DNA from: JAIBJN01 sp963699495
Lineage (GTDB): Bacteria > Actinomycetota > Thermoleophilia > Gaiellales > Gaiellaceae
DNA length: 64,000 nucleotides
Reading direction: 5' to 3'
Assembly: GCA_963699495.1 (NCBI GenBank)
Contig: CAVOUB010000003.1
Coordinates: 186,001 to 250,000, forward strand
Within the stretch, counting starts at the first letter, position 1; each line of letters opens with the position of its first letter. The notes below the pieces were generated by a model, which did not search any database, was not told the origin of the DNA, and saw only the letters and a program-made list of their open reading frames with translations. Positions 16,239 through 24,509 of the stretch are shown in pieces. The translations under genes were made by a program, and so were the position numbers.

Positions 16239-17138
16239 ATGGAGACCGCGCTCACGCTCGAGCGTAGGACGGCCACGGCGCACGGCGCGCTCCTGGCGGT
16301 CGTGGTCGTCTGGGCGAGCGCGTTCTCGGTAATCAAGGCGCTGCTCGACCACGGCTTCGCGGCGGAGGACGTCGCCATCCTGCGCTACCTCGTAGCCGCG
16401 CCCGGCTTCCTCTTCATCCTCTGGCGGGCCGGGGGGCTGCCGGGCCTGACGCGGCGGGACGGCCTGAGGCTCGCAGCGGTCGGCGTCTGCGTGGTCGTCG
16501 GCTACCACATCTCGCTCAACGTGGGCACGAAGTACACGACCGCTGGAACCGCTGCGCTCGTGGTGGCGCTCTCCCCCGCGCTGACCCTCGTGCTCGCGAC
16601 GGCCTTCGGGCTCGAGCACGCCAGCCTGCGCCGGGCGGCCTGGCTCGCGGTCGCCTTCGCGGGGGTCGCGATCGTCGTCCTGCTCGGCGCAGGCGCGGAG
16701 CTCTCGTTCGCGAACGCGAAGGGCCCCCTGATCGTGCTCGCCGCGCCGGCGGCCTTCGCCTTCTACAACGTGCTCCTGAAGCCGCTGCTGGGGCGTTACG
16801 ACCTGCTCGCGCTGACCGCCGCGACGAGCCTCGTCGGCACCGTCTTCCTCCTGCCGTTCGTCAGTGCCAGCACCCTCGACTCGGTTACGGGCATCTCCGC
16901 GGAGGACGCGATCCTCGTGCTCTACCTCGGCGTCGTCTCCACGTTCCTCGGCTACATCGGCTGGAACATCGGCCTGCGCGGGCTCGGCGCCACGCGGGCG
17001 GTCACGTACACGTACCTGATCTCGCCCCTGGCCGTGTTGATCGGCGCGGTGATCCTGGACGAGCCGGTCACTCTCTGGCTCGCCGTGGGCGGGGCGCTCG
17101 TGCTGGGCGGCGTCGCCGCCGCCCAGCGCTCACGCTGA
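16239..17138 (+). CDS. EamA/DMT-family transporter
   Basis: A 299-residue integral membrane protein with about ten hydrophobic segments in two homologous EamA repeats; the first begins AHGALLAVVVVWASAFSVIKAL and the second GPLIVLAAPAAFAFYNVLLKPLL. It belongs to the drug/metabolite transporter superfamily, whose members usually export amino acids, metabolites or toxic compounds. I chose ATG at 16239; an earlier in-frame ATG at 16194 would add 15 residues and lies 10 bases from the divergent reductase start. No strong ribosome site precedes either. It is convergent with pnp, with only four bases between the stops. Substrate unknown. Confidence 0.85.
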   Translation: METALTLERRTATAHGALLAVVVVWASAFSVIKALLDHGFAAEDVAILRYLVAAPGFLFILWRAGGLPGLTRRDGLRLAAVGVCVVVGYHISLNVGTKYTTAGTAALVVALSPALTLVLATAFGLEHASLRRAAWLAVAFAGVAIVVLLGAGAELSFANAKGPLIVLAAPAAFAFYNVLLKPLLGRYDLLALTAATSLVGTVFLLPFVSASTLDSVTGISAEDAILVLYLGVVSTFLGYIGWNIGLRGLGATRAVTYTYLISPLAVLIGAVILDEPVTLWLAVGGALVLGGVAAAQRSR

Positions 17139-17142
17139 AGAG

Positions 17143-19605
17143 CTAGTTGGGATTCCGGCGGGGGCCGCGCCGCCCACGGTCGCCGCCCTCGCGCTCGCGC
17201 CGCTCGCGCGGAGGGGCGTCCTTCGCCCGCTCGATCAGCTCCTCGGGCTGGACGACGACGCCGTTCTCGTGCTTGCCGACGAGCTTGAGGCCGATCCGGC
17301 CGCGGGCCTTGTCGACCTCCTGCACGACGACGTCCAGCACGTCTCCGCGGCTGATGACGTCCTCGATGTGGCCGACCCGGCCGGGGCCCACGTTGGAGAC
17401 GTGGAGCAGGCCGTCGGTGCCCTTCTTCAGCTCGACGAAGGCGCCGAAGTCGGTGGTCTTCACGACCTTGCCGGTGTACGTGTCGCCGACCTCGGGCTCC
17501 TTGGTGAGAGCCTGGATCGCGGCGATCGCGGCGTCGGCCTTCTCGCCCTCGGTCGCGTAGATGAGGATCGTGCCGTCCTCCTCGATGTCGATCTGCACCT
17601 CGTAGTCGGACTCGAGGCCGCGGATCGTCTCGCCGCCCTTGCCGATGATGAGGCCGATCTGCTCGGGGTCGATGGAGATCGTCGTGATCCGCGGCGCGTG
17701 GGCCGCGAGCTCGGTGCGGGACTCGGAGATGGCCTCGGCCATCTTGTCGAGGATGAACTCGCGGGCCCGCTTGGCCTGCTCGAGCGCGTTCCGCATGATC
17801 TCCTGCGTGACGCCGGTGATCTTGATGTCCATCTGCAGGGCGGTGATGCCCTCGCGGGAGCCGGCGACCTTGAAGTCCATGTCGCCCAGGTGATCCTCGG
17901 CGCCCTGGATGTCGGTGAGGATGACGTGCTCGTCGCCCTCCTTGACGAGGCCCATGGCGATCCCGCTGACGGGCCTCTTGATCGGCACGCCGGCGTCCAT
18001 GAGCGCGAGCGTCGAGCCGCAGACCGAGCCCATCGAGGACGAGCCGTTCGACTCGAGCGTCTCCGAGACGAGGCGGATCGTGTACGGGAACTCGTCGAGC
18101 GGCGGGATCATCGGCTCGAGCGCGCGCTGCGCAAGCGCCCCGTGGCCGATGTCGCGGCGCTTGGGGCCGCGCATGAAGCCCGTCTCCCCGACCGAGTAGG
18201 GCGGGAAGTTGTAGTGGTGCATGTAGCGGCGCTCGGACTCGAGGGAGAGGTCGTCGATGCGCTGCCCCTCCTTGGCGGTGCCGAGCGTGAGGAGCGTCAT
18301 GATCTGCGTCTGGCCGCGAGTGAAGAGCGCCGAGCCGTGCGTGCGGGCGGAGACGCCCACCTCGCAGGCGATCGGCCTGATCTCGTCGGTGGCGCGGCCG
18401 TCCGGGCGGCGCTTCTCGACGGCGATCTTCCGGCGGATCAGATCCTTGTAGATCGCCTCGGCCGCCTTCTTGACGTAGCCCCGCGTGAGGCTGTCCTTGA
18501 CGGACGGCGCCTCGCCCTCGACCGTCGCCGGCCCGACCGGGAACGGCAGCTCGGAGGTCTCGAGTATGCGCTCGAAGAGCAGGTGGCGCTTGGCCGACCG
18601 GAGCTGCTTCGAGTCCTGCTCGTGGTCGGTCAGGGCGCGGAGGTCGTCCTCGAACTGCGCGCGGACCGGGGCCATGACGGCCTCGAGCCGCCGGCGCTCG
18701 AGGATCGCCTCGAGGCTGGCCCGGACCTGGGTCTCGCGGACGATGTCCTCCTCCGTCGAGTCGATCGAGATCGGCGGGCAGAGCTCGACGACGATCGCGT
18801 CGACCTCGGCTGCAGCCTCGCGGAGGCCTTCGGCGTGGATGCGCGCGAAGATGCGCTCGCCGTGGGAGTTCTCGAGCTCGTCGGTGAGCTCGGGGTCGAG
18901 CCACTTGGGCTTGCCCGCCTGCGCGCGCAGCTCCTCCTGGAGCTCGCAGAGCTTCTTGATCTCGGCGTGGGCAAGCTCGAAGGCCTCGAGGAGCGTGTCC
19001 TCGCGCACCTCGTTCGCGCCCGCCTCGACCATCGTCAGGCCTTCCTTCGTCCCGACCACGATCAGGTCGAGCTCGGAGGTCTCGATGTCGGGGAGCGTCG
19101 GGTTGACGACCAGCTGCCCGTCGAGGACGCCGATCCGGACCGCGCCCACGGGGCCGAGGAAGGGAAGCGGCGAGATCATCAGCGCGGCCGAGGCGCCGTT
19201 GATGGCCAGGATGTCGTGCGGGGTGATCAGGTCGGCCGAGAGCGTGGTGCAGATGACCTGCACCTCGTTCCGGAAGCCCTTCGGCCAGAGCGGCCGGATC
19301 GGGCGGTCGATCATGCGGGCGGTGAGGATCGCCTTCTCGGTCGGGCGTCCCTCGCGCTTGAAGAAGCCGCCGGGGATCTTGCCGGCCGCGTACATCCGCT
19401 CCTCGACGTCGACGGTGAGCGGGAAGAAGTCCGCGCCCTCCCGCGCCTCGAGGCGGCCCTGGGCCGTCGCGAGGACCATCGTGTCCCCGCTCCTGACGAC
19501 GACGGCGCCGTCGGCCTGCTTGGCCAGCTTGCCCGTCTCGAACGTGATCTCGTCGCGGCCGATTGCAGCCGTGACCGACGTTACCTCTGGTGCGATCGTG
19601 CTCAT
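17143..19605 (-). CDS. pnp: Polyribonucleotide nucleotidyltransferase (PNPase)
   Basis: An 820-residue phosphorolytic 3'-5' exoribonuclease and polymerase. Two RNase PH-like domains (residues 20-240 and 340-560) flank an alpha-helical domain; KH (RITTISIDPEQIGLIIGKGG) and S1 (GDTYTGKVVKTTDFGAFVELKKG) domains follow, and the tail is an Arg/Gly-rich run. The active-site segment with GIAMGLVKEGDEHVILTDI and GDMDFKVAG is intact. The start at ATG 19605 is decided by AAGGAGG six bases upstream. The gene lies 149 bases after rpsO, the common rpsO-pnp pairing, with a structured leader between them. C-terminal basic tails are common in actinobacterial PNPase. Confidence 0.97.
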   Translation of the reverse strand: MSTIAPEVTSVTAAIGRDEITFETGKLAKQADGAVVVRSGDTMVLATAQGRLEAREGADFFPLTVDVEERMYAAGKIPGGFFKREGRPTEKAILTARMIDRPIRPLWPKGFRNEVQVICTTLSADLITPHDILAINGASAALMISPLPFLGPVGAVRIGVLDGQLVVNPTLPDIETSELDLIVVGTKEGLTMVEAGANEVREDTLLEAFELAHAEIKKLCELQEELRAQAGKPKWLDPELTDELENSHGERIFARIHAEGLREAAAEVDAIVVELCPPISIDSTEEDIVRETQVRASLEAILERRRLEAVMAPVRAQFEDDLRALTDHEQDSKQLRSAKRHLLFERILETSELPFPVGPATVEGEAPSVKDSLTRGYVKKAAEAIYKDLIRRKIAVEKRRPDGRATDEIRPIACEVGVSARTHGSALFTRGQTQIMTLLTLGTAKEGQRIDDLSLESERRYMHHYNFPPYSVGETGFMRGPKRRDIGHGALAQRALEPMIPPLDEFPYTIRLVSETLESNGSSSMGSVCGSTLALMDAGVPIKRPVSGIAMGLVKEGDEHVILTDIQGAEDHLGDMDFKVAGSREGITALQMDIKITGVTQEIMRNALEQAKRAREFILDKMAEAISESRTELAAHAPRITTISIDPEQIGLIIGKGGETIRGLESDYEVQIDIEEDGTILIYATEGEKADAAIAAIQALTKEPEVGDTYTGKVVKTTDFGAFVELKKGTDGLLHVSNVGPGRVGHIEDVISRGDVLDVVVQEVDKARGRIGLKLVGKHENGVVVQPEELIERAKDAPPRERREREGGDRGRRGPRRNPN

Positions 19606-19642
19606 GTGTCCTCCTTCTTCCTTGCGGGAGACGGAGGCGGAG

Positions 19643-19712
19643 GTTTGAGGCAGCCCCGGCCGGGACGGTGTCCCGAGGATCTCCCTCAAACTTCCACCTG
19701 GGTCTCCCAGGT
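19643..19712 (-). promoter_or_regulatory. Structured rpsO-pnp intergenic leader
   Basis: Two stem-loops lie in the 149-base gap before pnp. The first in RNA order is ACCTGGG-AGA-CCCAGGT (arms 19706-19712 and 19696-19702). The second is a long hairpin closed by eight perfect pairs, GTTTGAGG/CCTCAAAC (19643-19650, 19684-19691), and topped by GGGAC-GGT-GTCCC (19662-19674). In E. coli and Streptomyces this intergenic region is cut by RNase III as part of pnp autoregulation. A similar role is inferred from position and structure. Confidence 0.6.
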
Positions 19713-19754
19713 CTTGGCCCTGTCAGGGGCGGGCGGGGAGCTCGGGAGTTCCGC

Positions 19755-20024
19755 CTACCTCCTCAGGCCGAGTTCTTGAATCAGCGCGCGATAACCCTCG
19801 AGGTCGCGCTTCTGCAGGTAGTTGAGCAACCTTCGGCGCCTGCCGACGAGCTTCAGGAGCCCGCGGCGGCTGTGGTGATCCTTCCGGTGCGTGCGCAGGT
19901 GCTCGGTCAGCTGTTCGATCCGCTTCGTGAGCAGGGCAATCTGCACCTGGGGAGAGCCGGTGTCGCCGGTCGACCGCCCGTGGCGGTCGAAAATCTCGCT
20001 CTTTGCGTCCTTCGTGAGGGTCAC
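19755..20024 (-). CDS. rpsO: Small ribosomal subunit protein S15
   Basis: An 89-residue S15 protein, the full family length. It contains FDRHGRSTGDTGSPQVQIA, LLTKRIEQLTEHLRTHRKDHHSRRGLL and the C-terminal RRRRLLNYLQKRD segment that contacts helix 22 of 16S rRNA. The start is GTG at 20024. Only 21 bases separate it from the likely GTG start of the divergent gamma-glutamyltransferase gene, so its promoter must overlap that gene or its start. pnp follows downstream. Confidence 0.97.
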   Translation of the reverse strand: MTLTKDAKSEIFDRHGRSTGDTGSPQVQIALLTKRIEQLTEHLRTHRKDHHSRRGLLKLVGRRRRLLNYLQKRDLEGYRALIQELGLRR

Positions 20025-20045
20025 GACCGACGTAGGCTAGCAAAG

Positions 20046-21446
20046 GTGCAGGTACCCCCAGGTGTTGCCGCAGGCCACCCTGCGACGGCCGAGGCCGGCC
20101 TCGAGATCCTCGCCGAGGGCGGTTCGGCCGCCGACGCGGCGGTGGCGGCCGCGCTCGCCTCGTGCGTGGCGGAAACGGTGATGACCGGGATCGCGGGAGG
20201 CGGCTACGCCGTCTGGGTGGAGGCAGGGAGCGACCGCGCGGAGGTGCTGGACTTCTTCGTGGCGGTGCCCGGGCTCGGCCGCCCGCGGGAGACCCCGGAC
20301 CTGGAGGAGCTTGCCGTCCCCTTCGGCGAGGAGCTCGTCCACTACTTCGTCGGTGCCGCGACGTGCGCCGTCCCGGGCGTCCCCGCCGGTCTCGACGAGC
20401 TCTGGCGCCGCGCCGGCCGCCTCCCCTGGGCCCGAGTCGTGCAACCGGCGCTCCGGCTCGCCCAGGACGGCGTGCCGATGCCGCCCGCGCACGCCAAGTG
20501 CCTCGCCATGCTCGCACCGGTGATGACCATGCGCGAGGGAGGCCGCCTCTACGCGCCCGGCGGACTGCTCCTGGAGGCGGGAGACCGGCTCGACCAGCCG
20601 GGCCTCGCCGCGGCGCTCGAGGTGATCGCGGCCGAGGGGGCCCGTAGCTTCTACGAGGGCACGCTCGCCGAGGCCCTGCTCCAGCTCATGGAGGAGCGCG
20701 GGGGCCTGGTCACGCCGGAGGACCTGGCCGCCTACCGGGTGGCGTGGCTCCCGCCGGCCGAGGCCTCCTACGCGGGCGTGCACATCCAGACGCGGGGCGG
20801 TTTCTCGGACGTGGTGGGCAACCTCGTCGATTTTCCTCCGCTCAGCGGCGCCGAGCCGGCCGAGCGCGCGCTTGCCCTCGCGCGCGTCCTCGCGGCCCCG
20901 CTCTACAGCGGCCGCACCTACGAGCACACGACCAACCTCTGCGTCGTCGACCCGGGCGGGAGCGCGTGTGTGCTCACGACGAGCCTCGGGCTCGGCTCCG
21001 GCGATTTCCTGCCCGGCTACGACGTCCACCTGAACAGCATGCTCGGCGAGTCCGATCTGCTCATCGGCCCGCTGGAGCCCGGGGGGCGGATGGCGAGCAT
21101 GATGGCGCCGACCGTCGCGCTCGACGACGACGGCCTCGTGCTTGCGGGTGGAGCGGCCGGGGGAACGCGCCTTCGCCCCGCGCTGGCGCAGGTGCTCTCG
21201 GGGATCCTGGACGAGGGCCTCATGCCGCAAGACGCCGTCGACCGCCCGCGGCTTCACTCCACCGGGGAGATCGTCCACCTCGAGCCCGGCTTCGAGGACG
21301 CGGCGGTCGACGCCCTGCGGTCGGAGGGCTACGACGTCCGCCTGTGGAACGAGCTCCACCACTACTTCGGCGGCGTCAGCGTCGTGGGGAGGACGGGAGC
21401 GGGAGCCGATCCTCGCCGCAGTGGCCTGGCTCTGCCGCTGGGCTAG
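20046..21446 (+). CDS. Gamma-glutamyltransferase-family Ntn hydrolase
   Basis: A 466-residue protein of the gamma-glutamyltranspeptidase family. The N-terminal half begins at the proposed GTG 20046 with GHPATAEAGLEILAEGGSAADAAVAAALA, the family's first conserved block, and contains the GIAGGGY loop. The autoprocessing site is HTTNLCVVDPGG, where a Thr becomes the N-terminal nucleophile of the small subunit; the GGRMASMMAPTVAL block follows. There is no signal peptide, so a cytoplasmic location is likely. It is shorter than classical GGT (about 530-580 residues), and the downstream residue of the TTH motif is Asn rather than His. It probably hydrolyses gamma-glutamyl amides or a related acyl substrate. 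The start is uncertain. Confidence 0.85.
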   Translation: MQVPPGVAAGHPATAEAGLEILAEGGSAADAAVAAALASCVAETVMTGIAGGGYAVWVEAGSDRAEVLDFFVAVPGLGRPRETPDLEELAVPFGEELVHYFVGAATCAVPGVPAGLDELWRRAGRLPWARVVQPALRLAQDGVPMPPAHAKCLAMLAPVMTMREGGRLYAPGGLLLEAGDRLDQPGLAAALEVIAAEGARSFYEGTLAEALLQLMEERGGLVTPEDLAAYRVAWLPPAEASYAGVHIQTRGGFSDVVGNLVDFPPLSGAEPAERALALARVLAAPLYSGRTYEHTTNLCVVDPGGSACVLTTSLGLGSGDFLPGYDVHLNSMLGESDLLIGPLEPGGRMASMMAPTVALDDDGLVLAGGAAGGTRLRPALAQVLSGILDEGLMPQDAVDRPRLHSTGEIVHLEPGFEDAAVDALRSEGYDVRLWNELHHYFGGVSVVGRTGAGADPRRSGLALPLG

Positions 21447-22309
21447 GCCGGCCGCTCGGCCGCACGGGCGGCCTCGACGTCCGCGGCGATCTGGGCCACC
21501 AGGTCCTCCTCGCTCTCGAACGCGCGCTCCTCGCGCAGGCGCTCCCACAACTCGAGCCGCAGGCGGCTGCCGTACAGGTCGCCGTCGAAGTCGAGCAGGA
21601 AGGCCTCGATCCGCCGCTCGTCGCCGCCGTAGTGCGGGTTGACGCCGATCGAGGCGGCGACGCGGTGGCCGAGCGCCTCGCCCGCGTAGATGCCGTACGC
21701 GGGCACGAGCGCGTGGCGCTCGGGCGAGAGGTTTGCGGTCGGGAAGCCGAGCGTCCCGCCGCGCTGGTCGCCGTAGACGACCTCGCCCTCCAGCTCGAAG
21801 GGCCTCCCCAGGAGGGCTGCCGCGGCTCGGAGATCTCCCTCGCGCACGAGCTCTCTGATCCCGCTCGACGAGACGCCCTCGAGGAGGGGGACGGGGCGAA
21901 CGTCCAGCCCCAGCGAGCGGAGGAGCGCAACGTCGCCGCGGCGCCCGGCGCCGAAGCGGAAGTTCTCCCCCGCGATGACCACGTGCGCGCCGATGCGGGT
22001 CAGGTACTCGGCCACGAACTCCTCGGGCTCCCGGCGGGACAGCTCCTGCGTGAACTCGACGACGAGCAGCTCGTCGGGGCCGGCCTCCTCGATCAGCTCC
22101 ACGCGGCGGTCGAAGGTCGACAGGAGCTGCACGTCGTAGCCGAGCACGAGGCGTGGATGGGGCTCGAACGTCAGGACCGTCGACCGGAGCCCGGTCGCCT
22201 TCGCCGCCTCGATCACCGCTCGGTGCCCGAGGTGGACGCCGTCGAACGTGCCGAGTGCGACCGCCCGCCGGGCCGGCTCGAGCTCGGCTGGGGACCGGGC
22301 GACGATCAC
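21443..22309 (-). CDS. ribF: Bifunctional riboflavin kinase/FAD synthetase
   Basis: A 288-residue RibF. The N-terminal adenylyltransferase domain has GTFDGVHLGHRAVIE near residue 20 and the GENFRFGAGRRGD motif near 117; the C-terminal flavokinase domain has GDQRGGTLGFPTANL and PAYGIYAG. The start GTG at 22309 overlaps the TGA stop of the upstream MFS gene by four bases; a longer open frame upstream is an overlap with that gene and lacks family similarity. It makes FMN and FAD from riboflavin. The usual truB-ribF-rpsO order is kept except for the inserted transporter. Confidence 0.93.
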   Translation of the reverse strand: MIVARSPAELEPARRAVALGTFDGVHLGHRAVIEAAKATGLRSTVLTFEPHPRLVLGYDVQLLSTFDRRVELIEEAGPDELLVVEFTQELSRREPEEFVAEYLTRIGAHVVIAGENFRFGAGRRGDVALLRSLGLDVRPVPLLEGVSSSGIRELVREGDLRAAAALLGRPFELEGEVVYGDQRGGTLGFPTANLSPERHALVPAYGIYAGEALGHRVAASIGVNPHYGGDERRIEAFLLDFDGDLYGSRLRLELWERLREERAFESEEDLVAQIAADVEAARAAERPA

Positions 22310-23541
22310 GGCGCCTCCTCCGGCAGCTCGCGCAACGCCGGCACCGGCGAGGGCAGGAGCCAGAGCGCGCCGGCCAGAGCTCCCACGGTCGCCACCCACA
22401 GGGTCGGGCGCACGCCGATCGCCGCCCCGAGCGCACCCCCCGCGAGCGAACCGAGCGGACGGATCCCCCAGTTGACGAAGTTGAACGCCCCCGTCGCCCG
22501 CGAGCGAAGGCGGTCGGGCGTGAGCGCGAACATGATCGAGCCGACGTTGATGTCGAGAATCATGACGCCCATTCCCGAGAGGAACTCGGCGGCGAAGAGC
22601 ATTCCCAGGATCAGCGGGCGCGGCCCCTCCGCCAGCGGGACGAGCACGAGCGGCGCCGGGAAGAGCACGCACCCGAGCAGGAATGCTCTCCCGACGCCGA
22701 GCGAGCGACCGACCCGCCCGGCGATGACAGCGCCGAGAATGCCGCCGACGGCCCCCGCACCGAGCACGAGCCCGAGCGTGCCCGCGTCGACGCCGAGCGC
22801 CCGGGTGGCATAGAGGACGAACAGCGCGTGGAAGGCGTAGTTGAAGAAGTTCAGCGTCGCCACGGCCGTGAGCGTCGGCCTGAAGATCGGGTTCCGCGCG
22901 ATGAAGCGGAGGCCTACCGCCAGGCGGGCACGCAGGCCCGATCCCTCCTCGGGCTCGAGCGGCGGCTCCTCAGCCTGCGCGCGCCCCAGGAAGACGGCGG
23001 ACACGAGGAACGAGACGGCGTCCGCGAGCAACGCAAAGGGCGCGCTGAACAGTTGCACGAGTAGACCACCGAGCGACGGGCCCGCGACGGCGGAGAACGA
23101 GCGGCTGCCGTGGACGAGCGAGTTGCCCTCGACGTAGCGCTCACGCGACGTCAAGGAGACGAACAGGGTCGGATACGAGAGGTCGAAGAAGACAGCGAGG
23201 GAGCCGGAGAGGAACGCGACCGCGTACAGCTGGCCGAGCGTGAGGTCGTCGAGCGCGTAGGCGAGCGGGATCGTCCCGACGAGCGCGGCTCGTCCAAGGT
23301 CGGCCGCGACCATGACCCTCCGTCGACTGGCCACTCGGTCGAGCCAGACGCCTGCCGGGAGCGAGAAGAGCAGGTGCGGGACGAGCGCCGCGGCGCCCAG
23401 GAGGCCCATCTGGCCCGGCCCCGCGTCGAGGACGAGGACGGCGAGGAGCGGGACCGCGATGAAGGCGATCTGGTCGCCGAGCAGCGACACGGACAGAGCG
23501 AGCCAGAAGTTCCGGAAATCGCGCTCCCGGAGGAGCCTCAT
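22306..23541 (-). CDS. MFS transporter (DHA3/enterobactin-exporter-like)
   Basis: A 411-residue membrane protein with 12 predicted helices and the N-terminal segment MRLLRERDFRNFWLALSVSLLGDQ that marks the MFS_3 (EntS/macrolide efflux) group. The cytoplasmic loop between helices 2 and 3 has LPAGVWLDRVASRRRVMV, a form of the MFS motif A (GxLaDrxGrr). It overlaps truB by four bases at its start and ribF by four bases at its end, so it appears cotranscribed with these housekeeping genes although it has no obvious link to them. Efflux of a small molecule is likely; the substrate is unknown. Confidence 0.88.
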   Translation of the reverse strand: MRLLRERDFRNFWLALSVSLLGDQIAFIAVPLLAVLVLDAGPGQMGLLGAAALVPHLLFSLPAGVWLDRVASRRRVMVAADLGRAALVGTIPLAYALDDLTLGQLYAVAFLSGSLAVFFDLSYPTLFVSLTSRERYVEGNSLVHGSRSFSAVAGPSLGGLLVQLFSAPFALLADAVSFLVSAVFLGRAQAEEPPLEPEEGSGLRARLAVGLRFIARNPIFRPTLTAVATLNFFNYAFHALFVLYATRALGVDAGTLGLVLGAGAVGGILGAVIAGRVGRSLGVGRAFLLGCVLFPAPLVLVPLAEGPRPLILGMLFAAEFLSGMGVMILDINVGSIMFALTPDRLRSRATGAFNFVNWGIRPLGSLAGGALGAAIGVRPTLWVATVGALAGALWLLPSPVPALRELPEEAP

Positions 23542-24335
23542 CCGACGACGGTCTCGGGCCTGATCGTCCCGTCGGCGGCCTGTCCGACCGCCACCAGCTC
23601 GCCGTCGCCCGTCCAGAGGGCGGTCGGCCCCTCCCCCGCTCCTGGGAGCGCGCGGCCGGAGCGCACCAGCGCCGCCTCGGTCTCGTCGAGGCGGCGCTCC
23701 GGCAGATCGACGAGCGCCGCGAGTAGCGGTAGCACGCGCTCCTCGTCAGCGTCCTCGACCCGGAAGCTGCCGACGGCCGTTCGGCGAAGCCAGCGGCAGT
23801 GGCCGCCGAGCACGTCGGCGATCGCGCGCACGTACGTCCCGCTCGAGACGTACAGGTCGAGCTCGACGAGCGGCGGCTCGTAGCGGGCGATCCGGAGCTC
23901 GTGGATCGTGGAGCTGCGCACCGGCATCTCCACGGCCACGCCCCGGCGGTGCAGGCGGTAGGCGCGCTCGCCGTCGATCTTCACCGCGGAGGCCGCCGGG
24001 ATGGGCAGCTCGACCTCACCCTCGAGCGCGAGGATGTCGGCTTCTGAGGCGATCGGCGTCTCCTCCACGACCTCCCCCTCCCCGTCGCCGGTCGACGTGC
24101 GCAGGCCGAGCCGGATCTCGGTGCGGTAGCGCTTGTCCAGCCCGACGAGGTAGCGCGCGAGCCGCGTCCCCCGGCCGAGCAGGACGAGCAGGAGGCCGGT
24201 CGCGAGCGGGTCCAGCGTCCCGGCGTGCCCCGCCTTCGTGCCGTAGCGCCGGCGCAGGTCGGCCACGACGGCGAACGAGGACGGCCCGGCCGGCTTGTCG
24301 ACCAGGACGAGCCCGGATGTCGGCTGAGCCCGCAC
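23538..24335 (-). CDS. truB: tRNA pseudouridine(55) synthase
   Basis: A 265-residue TruB that makes pseudouridine 55 in the T-loop of tRNAs. The catalytic aspartate lies in AGHAGTLDPLATGLL near residue 39; the N-terminal GLVLVDKPAGPSSF and the substrate-binding segment VELDLYVSSGTYVRAIADVLG are also present. I use the GTG at 24335 (VRAQPTSGLVLVDKP); the frame is open for 50 more codons upstream, but these encode Arg/Pro-rich sequence with no similarity. The 174-base gap upstream holds two matched palindromes. It is translationally coupled to the MFS gene. Confidence 0.94.
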   Translation of the reverse strand: MRAQPTSGLVLVDKPAGPSSFAVVADLRRRYGTKAGHAGTLDPLATGLLLVLLGRGTRLARYLVGLDKRYRTEIRLGLRTSTGDGEGEVVEETPIASEADILALEGEVELPIPAASAVKIDGERAYRLHRRGVAVEMPVRSSTIHELRIARYEPPLVELDLYVSSGTYVRAIADVLGGHCRWLRRTAVGSFRVEDADEERVLPLLAALVDLPERRLDETEAALVRSGRALPGAGEGPTALWTGDGELVAVGQAADGTIRPETVVG

Positions 24336-24358
24336 AGCGCGCCAGTCTACGAACCGCG

Positions 24359-24468
24359 CTTGTGTTTCACCGTCACAAGGACCTCCCCGCCCCTCGGAAG
24401 CGCCTCGCTCCTCCCGGCACCGGCCGGATGGGACGTGCCTGTTCGCTTGTGCCCGTGGAACACAAGCG
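24359..24468. promoter_or_regulatory. Two matched palindromes CTTGTG-N9-CACAAG upstream of truB
   Basis: Site one is CTTGTG (24359-24364), nine bases, CACAAG (24374-24379). Site two is CGCTTGTG (24444-24451), nine bases, CACAAGCG (24461-24468). The two share the same 21-bp frame CTTGTG-N9-CACAAG, and their centres are 87 bp apart. They lie in the only noncoding gap of the nrnA-truB stretch. They could be operators for a dimeric regulator or RNA hairpins with identical stems; the conserved spacer length is what makes them more than chance. Confidence 0.5.
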
Positions 24469-24509
24469 GGTTCGGCCGCTCGCACGCGACGGCGCGGTCG
24501 CGGCGCCGG

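Noticed and set aside
19605..19689. Earlier start for pnp at 19689
   Set aside because: It would lie in the structured leader and ignore the AAGGAGG that precedes the ATG at 19605.
17269..19779. 836-codon plus-strand open frame opposite pnp
   Set aside because: Antisense shadow of PNPase; the minus-strand frame has all the family motifs and a strong ribosome site.
22310..22420. FMN riboswitch upstream of ribF
   Set aside because: ribF starts inside the stop of the MFS gene, and no FMN-aptamer-like sequence is seen there.
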